Assembly: GCF_018129985.1 (NCBI RefSeq)
Contig: NZ_JAFCKT010000008.1
Location: forward strand, 220,236 to 284,235
Direction of reading: 5' to 3'
DNA: 64,000 bases
Source of the DNA: Bradyrhizobium sp. SZCCT0148
Lineage (GTDB): Bacteria > Pseudomonadota > Alphaproteobacteria > Rhizobiales > Xanthobacteraceae
Shown piece after piece: positions 8,701 through 16,382 of the stretch (the stretch's first letter is position 1; the number at the start of each line of letters is the position of its first letter). The notes under the pieces are model-generated. The model saw only the letters and a program-made list of their open reading frames with translations. It searched no databases and was not told where the DNA came from. Position numbers and translations under genes: made by a program.

Positions 8701-9658
8701 CAAGAAGACGGAAACCGACTACCACGCTGATGGTTCGAAGGACGTCTTTCAGTTCAACGTCGTCGGCCAGAGCTACACGAACGAGCACGACAGCTACGAT
8801 TCGACCGGCTTCCTCACCGACATCGTTCGCACCCACACCGACAACAGCCTGGCCTTCACGCTGAAGCAGAGCGCCGACGGCACCAAGACCTCCGACTGGT
8901 ACGATGCGCACGGCGTCATCACCAGCGAGGTGACGACCAAGAGCGATGGCTACAGCTCCACGACCGTCTATAGCGGCGGCGTGAAGAGCGCTGCCTACAT
9001 CAAGAACGCCGACGGCACGTCCGACAACTGGAACTACAACATCACCGGGCAGTCCTACACCACCCAGCATCAGCACCTCGATGCCTCCGGCAAGATGGTC
9101 GAGCTCACCCGGACCCACGCCGACGGTACCCTGGACTATACCCAGGTCATCCATGACGACGGCAGCAAGCTGACCGACATCTACAACAGCGCCGGCGCCA
9201 AGACCCAGGAGATCGCCAACAACACCGACGGCTCCAAGGACGTCTTCCTGTTCAACTTCAACGGGCAGTCCGGGACGACGCAGCACGAGAACTACAACTC
9301 CGCCAGCGCGCTGCAATTCGTCGATCAGAGCAAGGCCGACGGCACCCACAATGTCACGGCCGTCGCCGGCGGCGTGACGATCCAGGGCGGGGCCGGCAAC
9401 GACGTGTTCTCGGCCGCGCCGAACTCGACCACCATTGCCTATGATCATGGCCAGGACCAGATCCTCAACTTCCAGGCCGGCAACGGCGCAACGCACGACG
9501 TGGTCCAGATCTCGAAGCTGCTGGCCGCGGACTACAGTCACCTGCAAATGACGCAGTCCGGCACGAACGCGCTGATCACGTTTTCGGCCAATGATTCGCT
9601 CCTGCTGAAGAACGTCTATGTCTCCAGCCTGACGAGCCACGACTTCGTGTTCGTCTGA
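5750..9658 (+). CDS. Giant secreted glycosidase-like protein with 166-aa repeats and RTX-like tail
   Basis: From the ATG at 5750 the protein is about 1302 residues; a TTG at 5699 would add 17. There is no signal peptide. Residues about 10-300 form a clan GH-A-like domain with GLNEAN (Glu near 113) and ITETGYTT (Glu near 214). A beta-sandwich-like linker follows. About 700 residues are then built from YD/RHS-like units (ADGSxD, NITGQSYTT, HADGTLDYTQ) that recur as three near-identical blocks of about 166 residues plus partial copies. The C-terminus carries one RTX-type motif, GGAGNDVF, and a hydrophobic-ended tail (SLTSHDFVFV) typical of type I secretion substrates. It is inferred to be a secreted surface protein that binds or trims the exopolysaccharide. 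Being flanked by glycosyltransferase and acyltransferase genes supports that. No type I transporter is in the window. Confidence 0.8.
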   Translation: MSDQTILSASGFINSIGVNTHAGFGWTGYNNLALMVDDLKYLGVTHLRDAMGTSPAAQPVVEGLAAAGYKFDFLVSSALPQSGTTGLQNYIASLQKFATSHPGSISSIEGLNEANHQPFSYNGSSSLNAAAQFQSALYQAVNANATLGSIPVYNLSLAYNDPQGYSQLGNMSGSVDYANAHAYVSTSLTTSSSLAATLSAVMTAAPGKPVVITETGYTTQANTQYLGVNETVQAKSILNTLVDAYKAGVSATYLYELFDRDSSASNTNPEANFGLFNSDGTPKLAATAIHNLTTILADDGKGGLQPTDPLNYTLSNTPATGNSMVLGKSNGAYELVVWAEPKLWNDPTDTEVSNPAQTVNVNLGGVHHSVKVYDTLTGTTAIASYTDVSTITIPVSDHPLIIEIDAPPTATTPPDTRTGVSGTAAQIVPQLSDLSHSTALQTITLTDSHVLPVASKATMDYMIAHYGGALSKIQGGYSFSVTNTAASWSSTKTYNSSGTLVSKSDTGLNASGQPTSTTVAYTDGSQDLISYTGGVKTKFVHVGADATRTTDTYNTAGTLLSEVVQKSDGYYSTTLYTSGVKTAAYVRNADRSQDNYTYGITGKSFTTQVQHLDASGKVTSVTRSHADGSLDSTQVYNADGSSVITAYSATGVKLVQTAYHADHSKDVWTYNITGQNYTSEHDVYNATGFLTSLTRLHSDGSLAFKLTQTTDGTKTTDWYNAAGSHTSEVIQKADGFSSTTLYSNGVKTNAYVKNADGSQDNTAYGITGQSYTTLIQHVDPSGKVTAVTRKHADGTLDYSQVINGDGSSVVTNYNAAGTRTKETDFHADGSKDIFLFNITGQTYTTEHDIYDATGFLTTLIRKHADGSMAFKLLQSADGTKTTDWYDAKGILTSEVFEKPSGYSSTTVYTNGVKTAAYITNADQSHDNYSYNITGQSYTTQYQHLDPAGRTTEVTRWHADNSLDYTQIINGDGSSVVTNYDAAGVKKTETDYHADGSKDVFQFNVVGQSYTNEHDSYDSTGFLTDIVRTHTDNSLAFTLKQSADGTKTSDWYDAHGVITSEVTTKSDGYSSTTVYSGGVKSAAYIKNADGTSDNWNYNITGQSYTTQHQHLDASGKMVELTRTHADGTLDYTQVIHDDGSKLTDIYNSAGAKTQEIANNTDGSKDVFLFNFNGQSGTTQHENYNSASALQFVDQSKADGTHNVTAVAGGVTIQGGAGNDVFSAAPNSTTIAYDHGQDQILNFQAGNGATHDVVQISKLLAADYSHLQMTQSGTNALITFSANDSLLLKNVYVSSLTSHDFVFV
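7738..9236 (+). repeat. Three tandem in-frame repeats of about 498 bp
   Basis: The segment beginning at the codons for HxDxSKD recurs at about 7735, 8225 and 8723 and closes near 9224. The second-to-third spacing is 498 bases, i.e. 166 residues. Landmarks come in the same order each time: NxTGQxYTxEHDxYxxTGFLT, then TKTxDWY, then SSTTxY, then NITGQSYTT, then HADGTLDY, then GDGSSVVTNY. A partial copy precedes them from about 7400. The DNA copies are clearly diverged but alignable, so array length could vary by recombination. Confidence 0.8.
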
Positions 9659-9693
9659 GCCGGGCGGACTGACGGCAGCATCAACGCGACGCG

Positions 9694-9719
9694 GGCCGGG
9701 ACCAGTCAAGGTCCCGGCC
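9694..9719 (+). terminator. Strong hairpin after the giant gene
   Basis: GGCCGGGACC (9694-9703) pairs perfectly with GGTCCCGGCC (9710-9719) across a six-base loop. It lies 36 bases after the stop at 9658. No T-run follows, so it may act as an mRNA 3' stabiliser rather than a classical terminator. Confidence 0.5.
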
Positions 9720-9914
9720 GCGCTCACTTGGCATCTGCCTCATCAAGAGGCAGCATCCGGACGATGAAGACGTTCGCTGCCATGATATGAGGGTCTTGAG
9801 GAACCCGAGATACATCGATCCGCAATCACACTGCGTCTGTCGCTCCATCCAGCGAACTTGCGTCACAATTCAACTCTAGAAGCGAGATGAACCGCGCAAG
9901 GACTCCGAGGCCCG

Positions 9915-11039
9915 ATGGAAGCCAGTGAAGCAAGACGTTTCGTCGTTCTCGACTTCTACCGCTTCGTCGCTGCGCTTGGGGTCTTCATCTTCCACCTGAA
10001 GCTGATCGACACGGGCATCTCGCCGGCCTGGAGCGGGTCCTACGGCCTCTTCGTGGACATGTTCTTCATTCTGTCCGGCTTCGTGATCTCCTATTCTTAC
10101 CCGTCCGACGCGCGTGGCGTGGCGGCCTATTCCCGGTTCATGATCCGTCGCATCGGCCGGATCTATCCGCTTCATCTGCTGAGCTTGCTCATCTTCGTGG
10201 TGCTGATCGGCGTCGGCATGGAGCGGACGGCCCGCTCGACCTCGCTGGACTTCCTGTACAACCTGCTCCTGCTCCAGGCCTGGGGCGTCACCGACCATCT
10301 CAGCTTCAACTCGCCATCCTGGTCGATCAGCGCGGAATTCTTCTGCTATCTGGTCTTCCCGCTGCTGATGCTGCTTGCGCGCAAGGTCCAACCGATCGTG
10401 CTTGGCGCGATCGTGGCGGCGCTCTATCTGGTCCTCGCCCACGGCCATCTACCGATCTGGCAGGAACGTTCGCAGATGTATGGCGCCAATTTCGACTACG
10501 GGATGCTCCGCGCGCTGCCGAGCTTCCTGAATGGCATCCTGCTCGCCATTCTGTTCCGGATGTCGCACCCCTATCGGCACAAGTGGATGATCTTCGCCGG
10601 CATCGGCACGTTCGGCCTCTCCGTGCTCGTCCTCAACGTCTTCGCCAAGCCGGATCTGGCCATTATCCTGTTCTCCTGCGCGATCCTGCTCACTGCGGTC
10701 GGCGAAAGCGCCTTCAAGCAATTCCCGGGTGCCCGTCTGCTCGGGCGGCTCGGCAACACCTCATATGCGATTTACATGCTGCATGATGCGGTCCTCATCG
10801 CCGTGTTCAAGCCGTTGTGGACCTGGCTAGGACTGCGGCCTGATCAGTTCGGCCCGTTCGCCCTGGCGTGCTGTGTGGTCCTGACCGTCATCGCCGACCG
10901 CACCTACGCCTACTTCGAGAATCCGGCGCGGCGCTTCATCAACCGCTGGGCCGACATCGGTGCTGGATCCTCGCGCAAGGCGGCGGCAACGGACACACCC
11001 GTCCGCTTTGACACCACCACCGAACGGGCGGTCAATTGA
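9915..11039 (+). CDS. Acyltransferase-3 family membrane protein
   Basis: This 374-residue protein has about ten hydrophobic helices and the hallmark N-terminus of the acyltransferase-3 family. The start (LDFYRFVAALGVFIFHLKL) contains the conserved R-x10-H pattern, and GLFVDMFFILSGFVISY follows around residue 48. The family transfers acetyl or other acyl groups to sugars of polysaccharides, taking the acyl group across the inner membrane. Here it probably decorates the exopolysaccharide. It is one of four such proteins in the first 20 kb. It is transcribed convergently with the pyruvyl-transferase-like gene at 11065. A GAGG element precedes the ATG. The sequence TGCGTCACA at 9859-9867, one base away from the shared TGCGWCGCA palindrome, lies in its upstream region. 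Confidence 0.9.
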   Translation: MEASEARRFVVLDFYRFVAALGVFIFHLKLIDTGISPAWSGSYGLFVDMFFILSGFVISYSYPSDARGVAAYSRFMIRRIGRIYPLHLLSLLIFVVLIGVGMERTARSTSLDFLYNLLLLQAWGVTDHLSFNSPSWSISAEFFCYLVFPLLMLLARKVQPIVLGAIVAALYLVLAHGHLPIWQERSQMYGANFDYGMLRALPSFLNGILLAILFRMSHPYRHKWMIFAGIGTFGLSVLVLNVFAKPDLAIILFSCAILLTAVGESAFKQFPGARLLGRLGNTSYAIYMLHDAVLIAVFKPLWTWLGLRPDQFGPFALACCVVLTVIADRTYAYFENPARRFINRWADIGAGSSRKAAATDTPVRFDTTTERAVN

Positions 11040-11064
11040 CCGCCTGCCGATAGAAAGAGGGCGC

Positions 11065-12426
11065 TCAGGCGACCTTGCCGCCGACCTCCGGCACAGCCCG
11101 CATCGCGCTCTCGCCCAGGAGCGGTGCGATGTTGGCGCGGGACAGCTCCATGACGTCAGGCAGCATCTGGCGCACCTTTCCGCCGACGGCTTCGTGTTCG
11201 CCCAGGAATTGCAGCACAAACTTCTCAAAGCTATCGTCGACCAGGAACTGGGCCGGCGACAGCAATAGCGATTCGCTGACGCCAAAGTGCGCGAACAGGC
11301 CCTGGAACTTATCCTGATAGGTGATCGCTGCGACGGGCGTTCCCTGGCCCAGCGCAGCAATCGCCAGATGCATGCGCCCGGTGATCACGCCGTCGACCAG
11401 TCCGACGACGGCCTTGATCTCGGCCGCCGATAGCGCCTGATCGACATGGTGCACGTGATCGCCGAGCGTGGGCTTGAGGCGGTCGGCCAGCGGCCGCAGG
11501 CAATTGTCGTCGGCGATCTCGGGTCGGTAATCGTGTGCGAGCAACAGCCAGCTTGCATTGTGCTCCCGAGACAGCCGCTCCATGGCCACGGCCGCAAGCT
11601 CTATCATCTGCCGCAGCTTGGCCGGCTCCGGCTTCCTGAACAACATCGGATGGATATTGAAGACGAAGACCTTTCGGCCTTGCTCGCGCTGTCGCGCGAT
11701 CGTCGCCGCGATCTGCTTCACCGCAGCCGTGTCCGCCCGCGGCGTCAGCATGAACGCCGCGTCGGCGACCAGATGGGCGCGTTTTCGGGCAAAATCGTCG
11801 AAACGCTGAAGAGATATCGCATCGCGCAGGTTCAGGACCACGCCCGGGTCCAGCAGCCGGAACACCTCGCGCAGCGCCTTTGCCGGGCGGGAATTGAAAC
11901 TGAATCCGAGCACGCTGACCTTGGCGCCGTACGCAGCCATCAGGTCGGCGACGAGCAGCATGCGCGCGGCATCGACCGGAGAATAGTAACCGTCGAGCAC
12001 GTCGGCGCCGAGAACCAGCCCGAAATCCGGCCTGGTGAGCGACAGCTCCTGAGCCACCGTCTCGTATGAGAACGGCTGTCGCCAGAGTTCGAGCGGCTTG
12101 AGACCCATCGCGCGCACGTCCGCGCTGGCGGCTGCGGTCGCGGTTACGATATAGACCTCGAGGTTCGGATAGGTGCGCCTCACCTCCCCGGTGGCCGCTT
12201 CGATCATGGCCTCATCGCCGCGCGACTGACGAACGCTCCAAGGATCGGAAGGAAGCACGACGAGCCGGCGCGGCTCGTTGCGCGGCGCGGCGTTGACGCC
12301 GACGTCCCTCCGGGCGTTCTGCCACCTGCGCAGCTCGAGCAAATCGAGCGCCAACGGCGTATTTTTGGCGCTGTTGAGCCAGCCTCGGAGTTGCCTGCGT
12401 ACGGGCACCGGGATCAATTGCTTCAC
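11065..12426 (-). CDS. Polysaccharide pyruvyl transferase family protein
   Basis: The protein is about 453 residues from the GTG at 12426, chosen because GAGGAG lies six bases upstream and because it clears the preceding gene; a longer frame starts at 12459. The family (WcaK/CsaB-type) adds ketal-linked pyruvate to polysaccharide sugars, giving negative charge. Visible signs are the N-terminal segment PSDPWSVRQSRGDEAMI, the central LVLGADVLDGYYSP, and the C-terminal signature VDGVITGRMHLAIAALGQGT with the conserved R-x-H. It follows the flippase gene at 12446 by 20 bases on the same strand. Together they look like a two-gene unit for modifying and moving repeat units. The sugar target cannot be read. 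Confidence 0.85.
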   Translation of the reverse strand: MKQLIPVPVRRQLRGWLNSAKNTPLALDLLELRRWQNARRDVGVNAAPRNEPRRLVVLPSDPWSVRQSRGDEAMIEAATGEVRRTYPNLEVYIVTATAAASADVRAMGLKPLELWRQPFSYETVAQELSLTRPDFGLVLGADVLDGYYSPVDAARMLLVADLMAAYGAKVSVLGFSFNSRPAKALREVFRLLDPGVVLNLRDAISLQRFDDFARKRAHLVADAAFMLTPRADTAAVKQIAATIARQREQGRKVFVFNIHPMLFRKPEPAKLRQMIELAAVAMERLSREHNASWLLLAHDYRPEIADDNCLRPLADRLKPTLGDHVHHVDQALSAAEIKAVVGLVDGVITGRMHLAIAALGQGTPVAAITYQDKFQGLFAHFGVSESLLLSPAQFLVDDSFEKFVLQFLGEHEAVGGKVRQMLPDVMELSRANIAPLLGESAMRAVPEVGGKVA

Positions 12427-12445
12427 GACATTCTCCTCGTCTTCA

Positions 12446-13903
12446 TCAAGCGGTCGCACCGCGCTTCACGACGAAATCAATCAGGGACAGGAGCTGCTTC
12501 CGCGAGAACAGCAGAATGCCCATCAAATAGGTCACTCCAAAACAGGACGACAGCAGCCCAATTCGCAAATAGGGATTAATGCCCGGCATCGCTTCCCGGC
12601 AAAGCACGACCGCGCCGTAGGCCAGAACGATGGCGCAAAGGCAGCCCGCAATGGGACGCAGAAACTGGCTCCAGCTCAAGCCGAGCAGCCGAAGGGCCAG
12701 CGCAAACGTGACAGGCGTTACCACGAGCTGCGAGAACGCGAAGATCGTGGCCAGTTGACCAATGTCGCGCGAAGGAAGCAGGAACATGGCCGGCACGACT
12801 GTACAGAACTTCAGGATGTTGAGCACAAAGACGTAGTTCGGCTTCCCGAGGGCACCAAAATAGGCGCTGTTGACGAACTGTACCGTCTGGACGGCGCCAA
12901 TCAGCATCAGCGGCCGCATCACGGCTTCGCTGCCGCCCCATTTCGCGCCAAACAGCAGCAGGGAGAACTCCGGCGCGATCGCCGCGAGCAGCACAAAGAC
13001 GGGAGACCCGATCAGCACGCCGAGACTGACGCTGCGCAGATAAGCGTCCGCAATGCGGTCCCGCTCGTGCGCGATCTTGGACAACGCGCTCAGCGCGACG
13101 TCCATGACCGCCTGGGTGAGCAGTTGCATCAGGATCAGGTAGACCCTCGCCCCGACAGTGTAGATGCCGAGAGCCGCGACGCCATAGAGCGACAGGATGA
13201 TCATGTCGATCGTACGCACGATGGCGAAGTCCAGCAGCCGGTTCAGCACGACGTGGATGCTGTAGCCGGAGAGCTCGCGGAAGCTGTTTCGATCGTAGCC
13301 GCGCATCGGCAACCATCGCGGCTGGCTCCAGAGCCACAAGCCGCTGATCGCGCTCTGAACGACAACCTGGATCACGAGGCTGAGTGCGCCAAACCCGGCA
13401 TACGCACAGGCGATCCCCACCGCGCCGGAGACGGCTGTCGCCACCATGGTCCTCACCGCGAGCATGCGAAAGTCCATCTGGCGCTTGTAGAGCGCCTCCT
13501 GGAACAGGGTCGCGGTACCGATCGGAAGCGAGAGACTGGCGGCCGTCAGCAGCGGGGCGAGCCCCTTCACGTCGAGCCAGCGCTCGATATGTGTCGCGAG
13601 CAGTGCAATCAGAACGGCCAGCAGCACTGAGGCTGCAAACGAACAGAAAAACGGCAGCGTCACGTCGGCGGGCTCGAGCGTCCGCCGCTGGATCAACGCA
13701 TCACCGAAGCCGAATTCCGCGATGGAGCTCAAAAGCAGCAGGACAAAAGCGACCAGCGCCGCAAGGCCGAAATCCGCGGGATCGAGCAGCCGAGCCAACA
13801 CCAGGAACAGCACGAACGACAGCGCGCGGCCGCCCCAATTCTGCGCGAGCGACCAAAACAGCGCCACCACGACCTGATGTTGCCTGCCTCGAGTGACGTT
13901 CAT
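12446..13903 (-). CDS. MOP-family lipopolysaccharide/polysaccharide flippase
   Basis: This is a membrane protein of about 485 residues from the ATG at 13903 (a TTG two codons upstream is possible). It has 12 or more hydrophobic helices. The start FWSLAQNWGGRALSFVLFLV and the following LLDPADFGLAALV are characteristic of the PST/Wzx branch, which flips lipid-linked repeat units to the periplasm. A conserved patch FGFGDALIQRRTLEPADV follows helix 2, as in WzxC/MviN-like PST proteins. It is upstream of, and 20 bases from, the pyruvyl-transferase-like gene, so both are probably one transcript reading leftward. With the gene at 3793 the locus has two flippase candidates. Confidence 0.9.
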   Translation of the reverse strand: MNVTRGRQHQVVVALFWSLAQNWGGRALSFVLFLVLARLLDPADFGLAALVAFVLLLLSSIAEFGFGDALIQRRTLEPADVTLPFFCSFAASVLLAVLIALLATHIERWLDVKGLAPLLTAASLSLPIGTATLFQEALYKRQMDFRMLAVRTMVATAVSGAVGIACAYAGFGALSLVIQVVVQSAISGLWLWSQPRWLPMRGYDRNSFRELSGYSIHVVLNRLLDFAIVRTIDMIILSLYGVAALGIYTVGARVYLILMQLLTQAVMDVALSALSKIAHERDRIADAYLRSVSLGVLIGSPVFVLLAAIAPEFSLLLFGAKWGGSEAVMRPLMLIGAVQTVQFVNSAYFGALGKPNYVFVLNILKFCTVVPAMFLLPSRDIGQLATIFAFSQLVVTPVTFALALRLLGLSWSQFLRPIAGCLCAIVLAYGAVVLCREAMPGINPYLRIGLLSSCFGVTYLMGILLFSRKQLLSLIDFVVKRGATA

Positions 13904-14111
13904 CAACAATTCGACCCAATTTCGATCCAGACGACGTCACAATGATGACGACACGCCACCGCTTGTCGCCGCTCACAACGGCGACTGATTGCTCGCTACA
14001 TTACGACGGAGTGATGGCAATCAGATGAGCGCCACCAGGATTCCGATTTAGAGTGGAAGTGAGTTCAAATCGTGGACTACACTCCAATCGCTCCCTGCGA
14101 TGTGATGCAAA

Positions 14112-15269
14112 ATGGATGCCTTGATGAATTCGTCCACCCTGCGGTCTATCCCGAATTCAAGACGCTTGCGCGTAGCGATCTACGCACCGCATTTTGCAGA
14201 ATATTCCTATCGGCTCGCTTCGGGATTGGCTCACCATTGCGACGTCAGACTCGTGCTCAACCGCAAGGATGCCAACCAGCAATGGGAACTGGCCGATATC
14301 GCCGTTACGGCTCCCTTCGAGACCCGAATTCGCGATTTGAGCCTGCGCCGCGGCGGCGTGATCGGCATCCCCGCTTCTTTCTTCGACATAATTTCGTTTC
14401 GTCCGGACGTGGTCCATTGTCACGAAGTTCCGGAGATCTACACGTCCAAGCTGATCCAGTTCCTTCGCCCGCTCGGCATTCCCTTGGTGCTGACGGTCCA
14501 CGATGCTATCCCGCATTCGGAAGGCGGCTCAGGCACCTCGCCGCGTGAGGACAGTTGGCGCGGACGCATGCGCGCCGCAGCGTCGGTCGTCACGACACAT
14601 GGCGAGAGTTGCATTGCCGATTTTCGTCGCGCTTCGCCCGACTTCAAGGGTGCAGCGGTCTCGAGCATGCACGGTGTGCTCATGGTTCCACCGGCCCGAG
14701 GTGCGCTCACTGCGCCAGAAGCTGCTCGCATCCTGTTTTTTGGCCGGATGTGGGCCTACAAGGGCCTCGACGTCTTCATCGACGCCATCGACATGTTGGC
14801 CAAGCGCGGTGTGGCGCATGAGGCGATCGTCGCCGGCCGCGGCCCAGAGATGACACGACTGGGCCCGCGGATGGAAGCGATGCCGACGGTCAAGACCATC
14901 AATGCCTACATTTCGCCCGCCGACACCGGACAGCTGTTTCAGTCCGCCACCGTGGTCGCCCTGCCCTACAAGGACGCAACGCAGAGCGGCGTGCTTGCTT
15001 CCGCTTACGGCAATGCGCGTCCCGTCGTTGCCAGTGCCACGGGCGGCATTCCCGACGTCGTCACCGACGGAGTCAATGGGCTGCTGGTTCCTCCCGGTGA
15101 CGCCACTGCATTGGCCGATGCACTCGAACGCGTGCTGACCTCGAAGCCGCTTGCCGCGACACTGACCGACGGCGCACGGCAGACCGCGGCCGGCCCCTTG
15201 AACTGGGACCGCATCGCCGAACAGCTGTTAGGGTCCTATCACAAGCTCGCCGGCCGTACCGTGAGCTGA
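14112..15269 (+). CDS. Family-4 glycosyltransferase
   Basis: This is a 385-residue GT-B glycosyltransferase. The N-terminal strand reads LRVAIYAPHFAEYSYRLASG, the linker DVVHCHEVPEIY leads into PLVLTVHDAIPHS, and the C-terminal half begins ARILFFGRMWAYKGLDVFID. The donor-binding loop is less canonical: ALPYKDATQSGVLASAYGNA has no first Glu of the E-x7-E motif, which is common in colanic-acid-type GT4 members. The start could be codon 1 or the second Met (residue 5); neither has a strong ribosome-binding site. It is transcribed divergently from the flippase gene, with a shared 208-base region, and convergently with the acyltransferase at 15291. It is probably a repeat-unit assembly enzyme. Confidence 0.85.
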   Translation: MDALMNSSTLRSIPNSRRLRVAIYAPHFAEYSYRLASGLAHHCDVRLVLNRKDANQQWELADIAVTAPFETRIRDLSLRRGGVIGIPASFFDIISFRPDVVHCHEVPEIYTSKLIQFLRPLGIPLVLTVHDAIPHSEGGSGTSPREDSWRGRMRAAASVVTTHGESCIADFRRASPDFKGAAVSSMHGVLMVPPARGALTAPEAARILFFGRMWAYKGLDVFIDAIDMLAKRGVAHEAIVAGRGPEMTRLGPRMEAMPTVKTINAYISPADTGQLFQSATVVALPYKDATQSGVLASAYGNARPVVASATGGIPDVVTDGVNGLLVPPGDATALADALERVLTSKPLAATLTDGARQTAAGPLNWDRIAEQLLGSYHKLAGRTVS

Positions 15270-15288
15270 CCGCGACAGTCGCGCGGTC
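15268..15288. terminator. Hairpin between convergent genes
   Basis: GACCGCG (15268-15274) pairs with CGCGGTC (15282-15288) across a seven-base loop. It overlaps the stop of the glycosyltransferase and lies just before the end of the convergent acyltransferase at 15291. No T-run is seen in either direction, so termination is only suggested. Confidence 0.35.
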
Positions 15289-15290
15289 GC

Positions 15291-16382
15291 TCAAACCGAC
15301 TGCCCGACCTTCAGCGGTCGAAAAAACATGCCACGGATCGCACCGTCCAGCAGGCGCCTCAACCTGACCTCGATCAGCTCATAACTGATCGCGCTTGCGA
15401 CCAGCGACATCGCCAGCCCGAGCACAATGAAGGCGGCCCACAACAGCCAGCGATCGACGCCGGCTGCGACGAGCTTCAGGCCGATCACCTGCAACGGGAA
15501 GAGCACGAACGGATGTACGAGATAGAGGCTGTAGCTAATCTTGCCGACATATTGCAGGGGTGGTGCGCTCAGAGCCCTACCGAGCCCCGACTCCGGCGCG
15601 AGCACCATGCCGAATAGCAAAAATCCGGGAAGCAGCCCCACGAACGGGTGAAACAGCACCAGGCTTGCATACATGGCCGCTGCGCAAGCCAGGCCCAAGG
15701 CCAAGCCAAGAAGTCCGGGAATACGAATACGAAAACCGGTGGCGCTGAAGAGCATACCGACGCAGAAGAACGCTGTGATCGGCCAATGCAGCAGGCAAGC
15801 GACGCCCAGCAGGATCAGGGGCGCTGCCAGCATCCTGCCTCCGACGCGCAGCATCGAAAACGTCACTGCAAACCAGATATAGAAGGCCCACTCATAGGTC
15901 AGTGTCCAGGCGTTCTGCTGGGCAATGGGCAGGCCAAGCGCGTCCTGCACGAAGAACAGATTGGCGGCGAAAATTCCGAGATAGCTCGTCAGGTCGATCC
16001 CACGGAAAAACTTGTAGCCGACGATCGGACCTATCGCGAACAGCACGAGATGCAGCACGACGAACACCGGCATGATGCGCAGGACGCGATCGAAGAAGAA
16101 TCGCGAGAGCGAGCCGTGCCGCACCAGGCTGGCCGGGATCAGGAAGCCGCTGATCATGAAGAACAGCTCGACGCCATGCCCGCCGACATTGATCATCGAT
16201 TGTAGCCAGAGCCAGAGCGGCGGCAGGAAGCCGGGATCCGGGATATCGTACATGCCTCCCTTCGGCATGTCGTAGAAATGGTCCATCAGCACGCTCAGCG
16301 CCGCAATCCCCCGCAGCCCCTGCACCGAGGGAACGAACGATCCGTCGTAGGTGGCGCCCGGCTGGTGCGGCGCGTTACTCAC
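15291..16382 (-). CDS. Acyltransferase-3 family membrane protein
   Basis: This 363-residue membrane protein has the acyltransferase-3 signature: SVQGLRGIAALSVLMDHFYD near residue 18, with the conserved R and H, then GVELFFMISGFLIPASL around residue 72. It starts with GTG at 16382, whose bases overlap the stop of the upstream acyltransferase (GTGA), so the two are translationally coupled. It is the last gene of a four-gene leftward operon (20051 to 15291) that also encodes a polymerase-like protein. The predicted role is O-acylation of exopolysaccharide on the periplasmic side. The acyl group and the sugar position are unknown. Confidence 0.9.
   Translation of the reverse strand: MSNAPHQPGATYDGSFVPSVQGLRGIAALSVLMDHFYDMPKGGMYDIPDPGFLPPLWLWLQSMINVGGHGVELFFMISGFLIPASLVRHGSLSRFFFDRVLRIMPVFVVLHLVLFAIGPIVGYKFFRGIDLTSYLGIFAANLFFVQDALGLPIAQQNAWTLTYEWAFYIWFAVTFSMLRVGGRMLAAPLILLGVACLLHWPITAFFCVGMLFSATGFRIRIPGLLGLALGLACAAAMYASLVLFHPFVGLLPGFLLFGMVLAPESGLGRALSAPPLQYVGKISYSLYLVHPFVLFPLQVIGLKLVAAGVDRWLLWAAFIVLGLAMSLVASAISYELIEVRLRRLLDGAIRGMFFRPLKVGQSV

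Noticed and set aside
7427..9727. A 766-codon open frame on the minus strand
   Set aside because: It mirrors the repeats of the giant protein; the apparent repetitive protein is only the antisense of the real repeats.
12278..13630. A 450-codon open frame on the plus strand
   Set aside because: It is antisense to the flippase and pyruvyl-transferase genes, rich in R, Q, H and D with no hydrophobic core.
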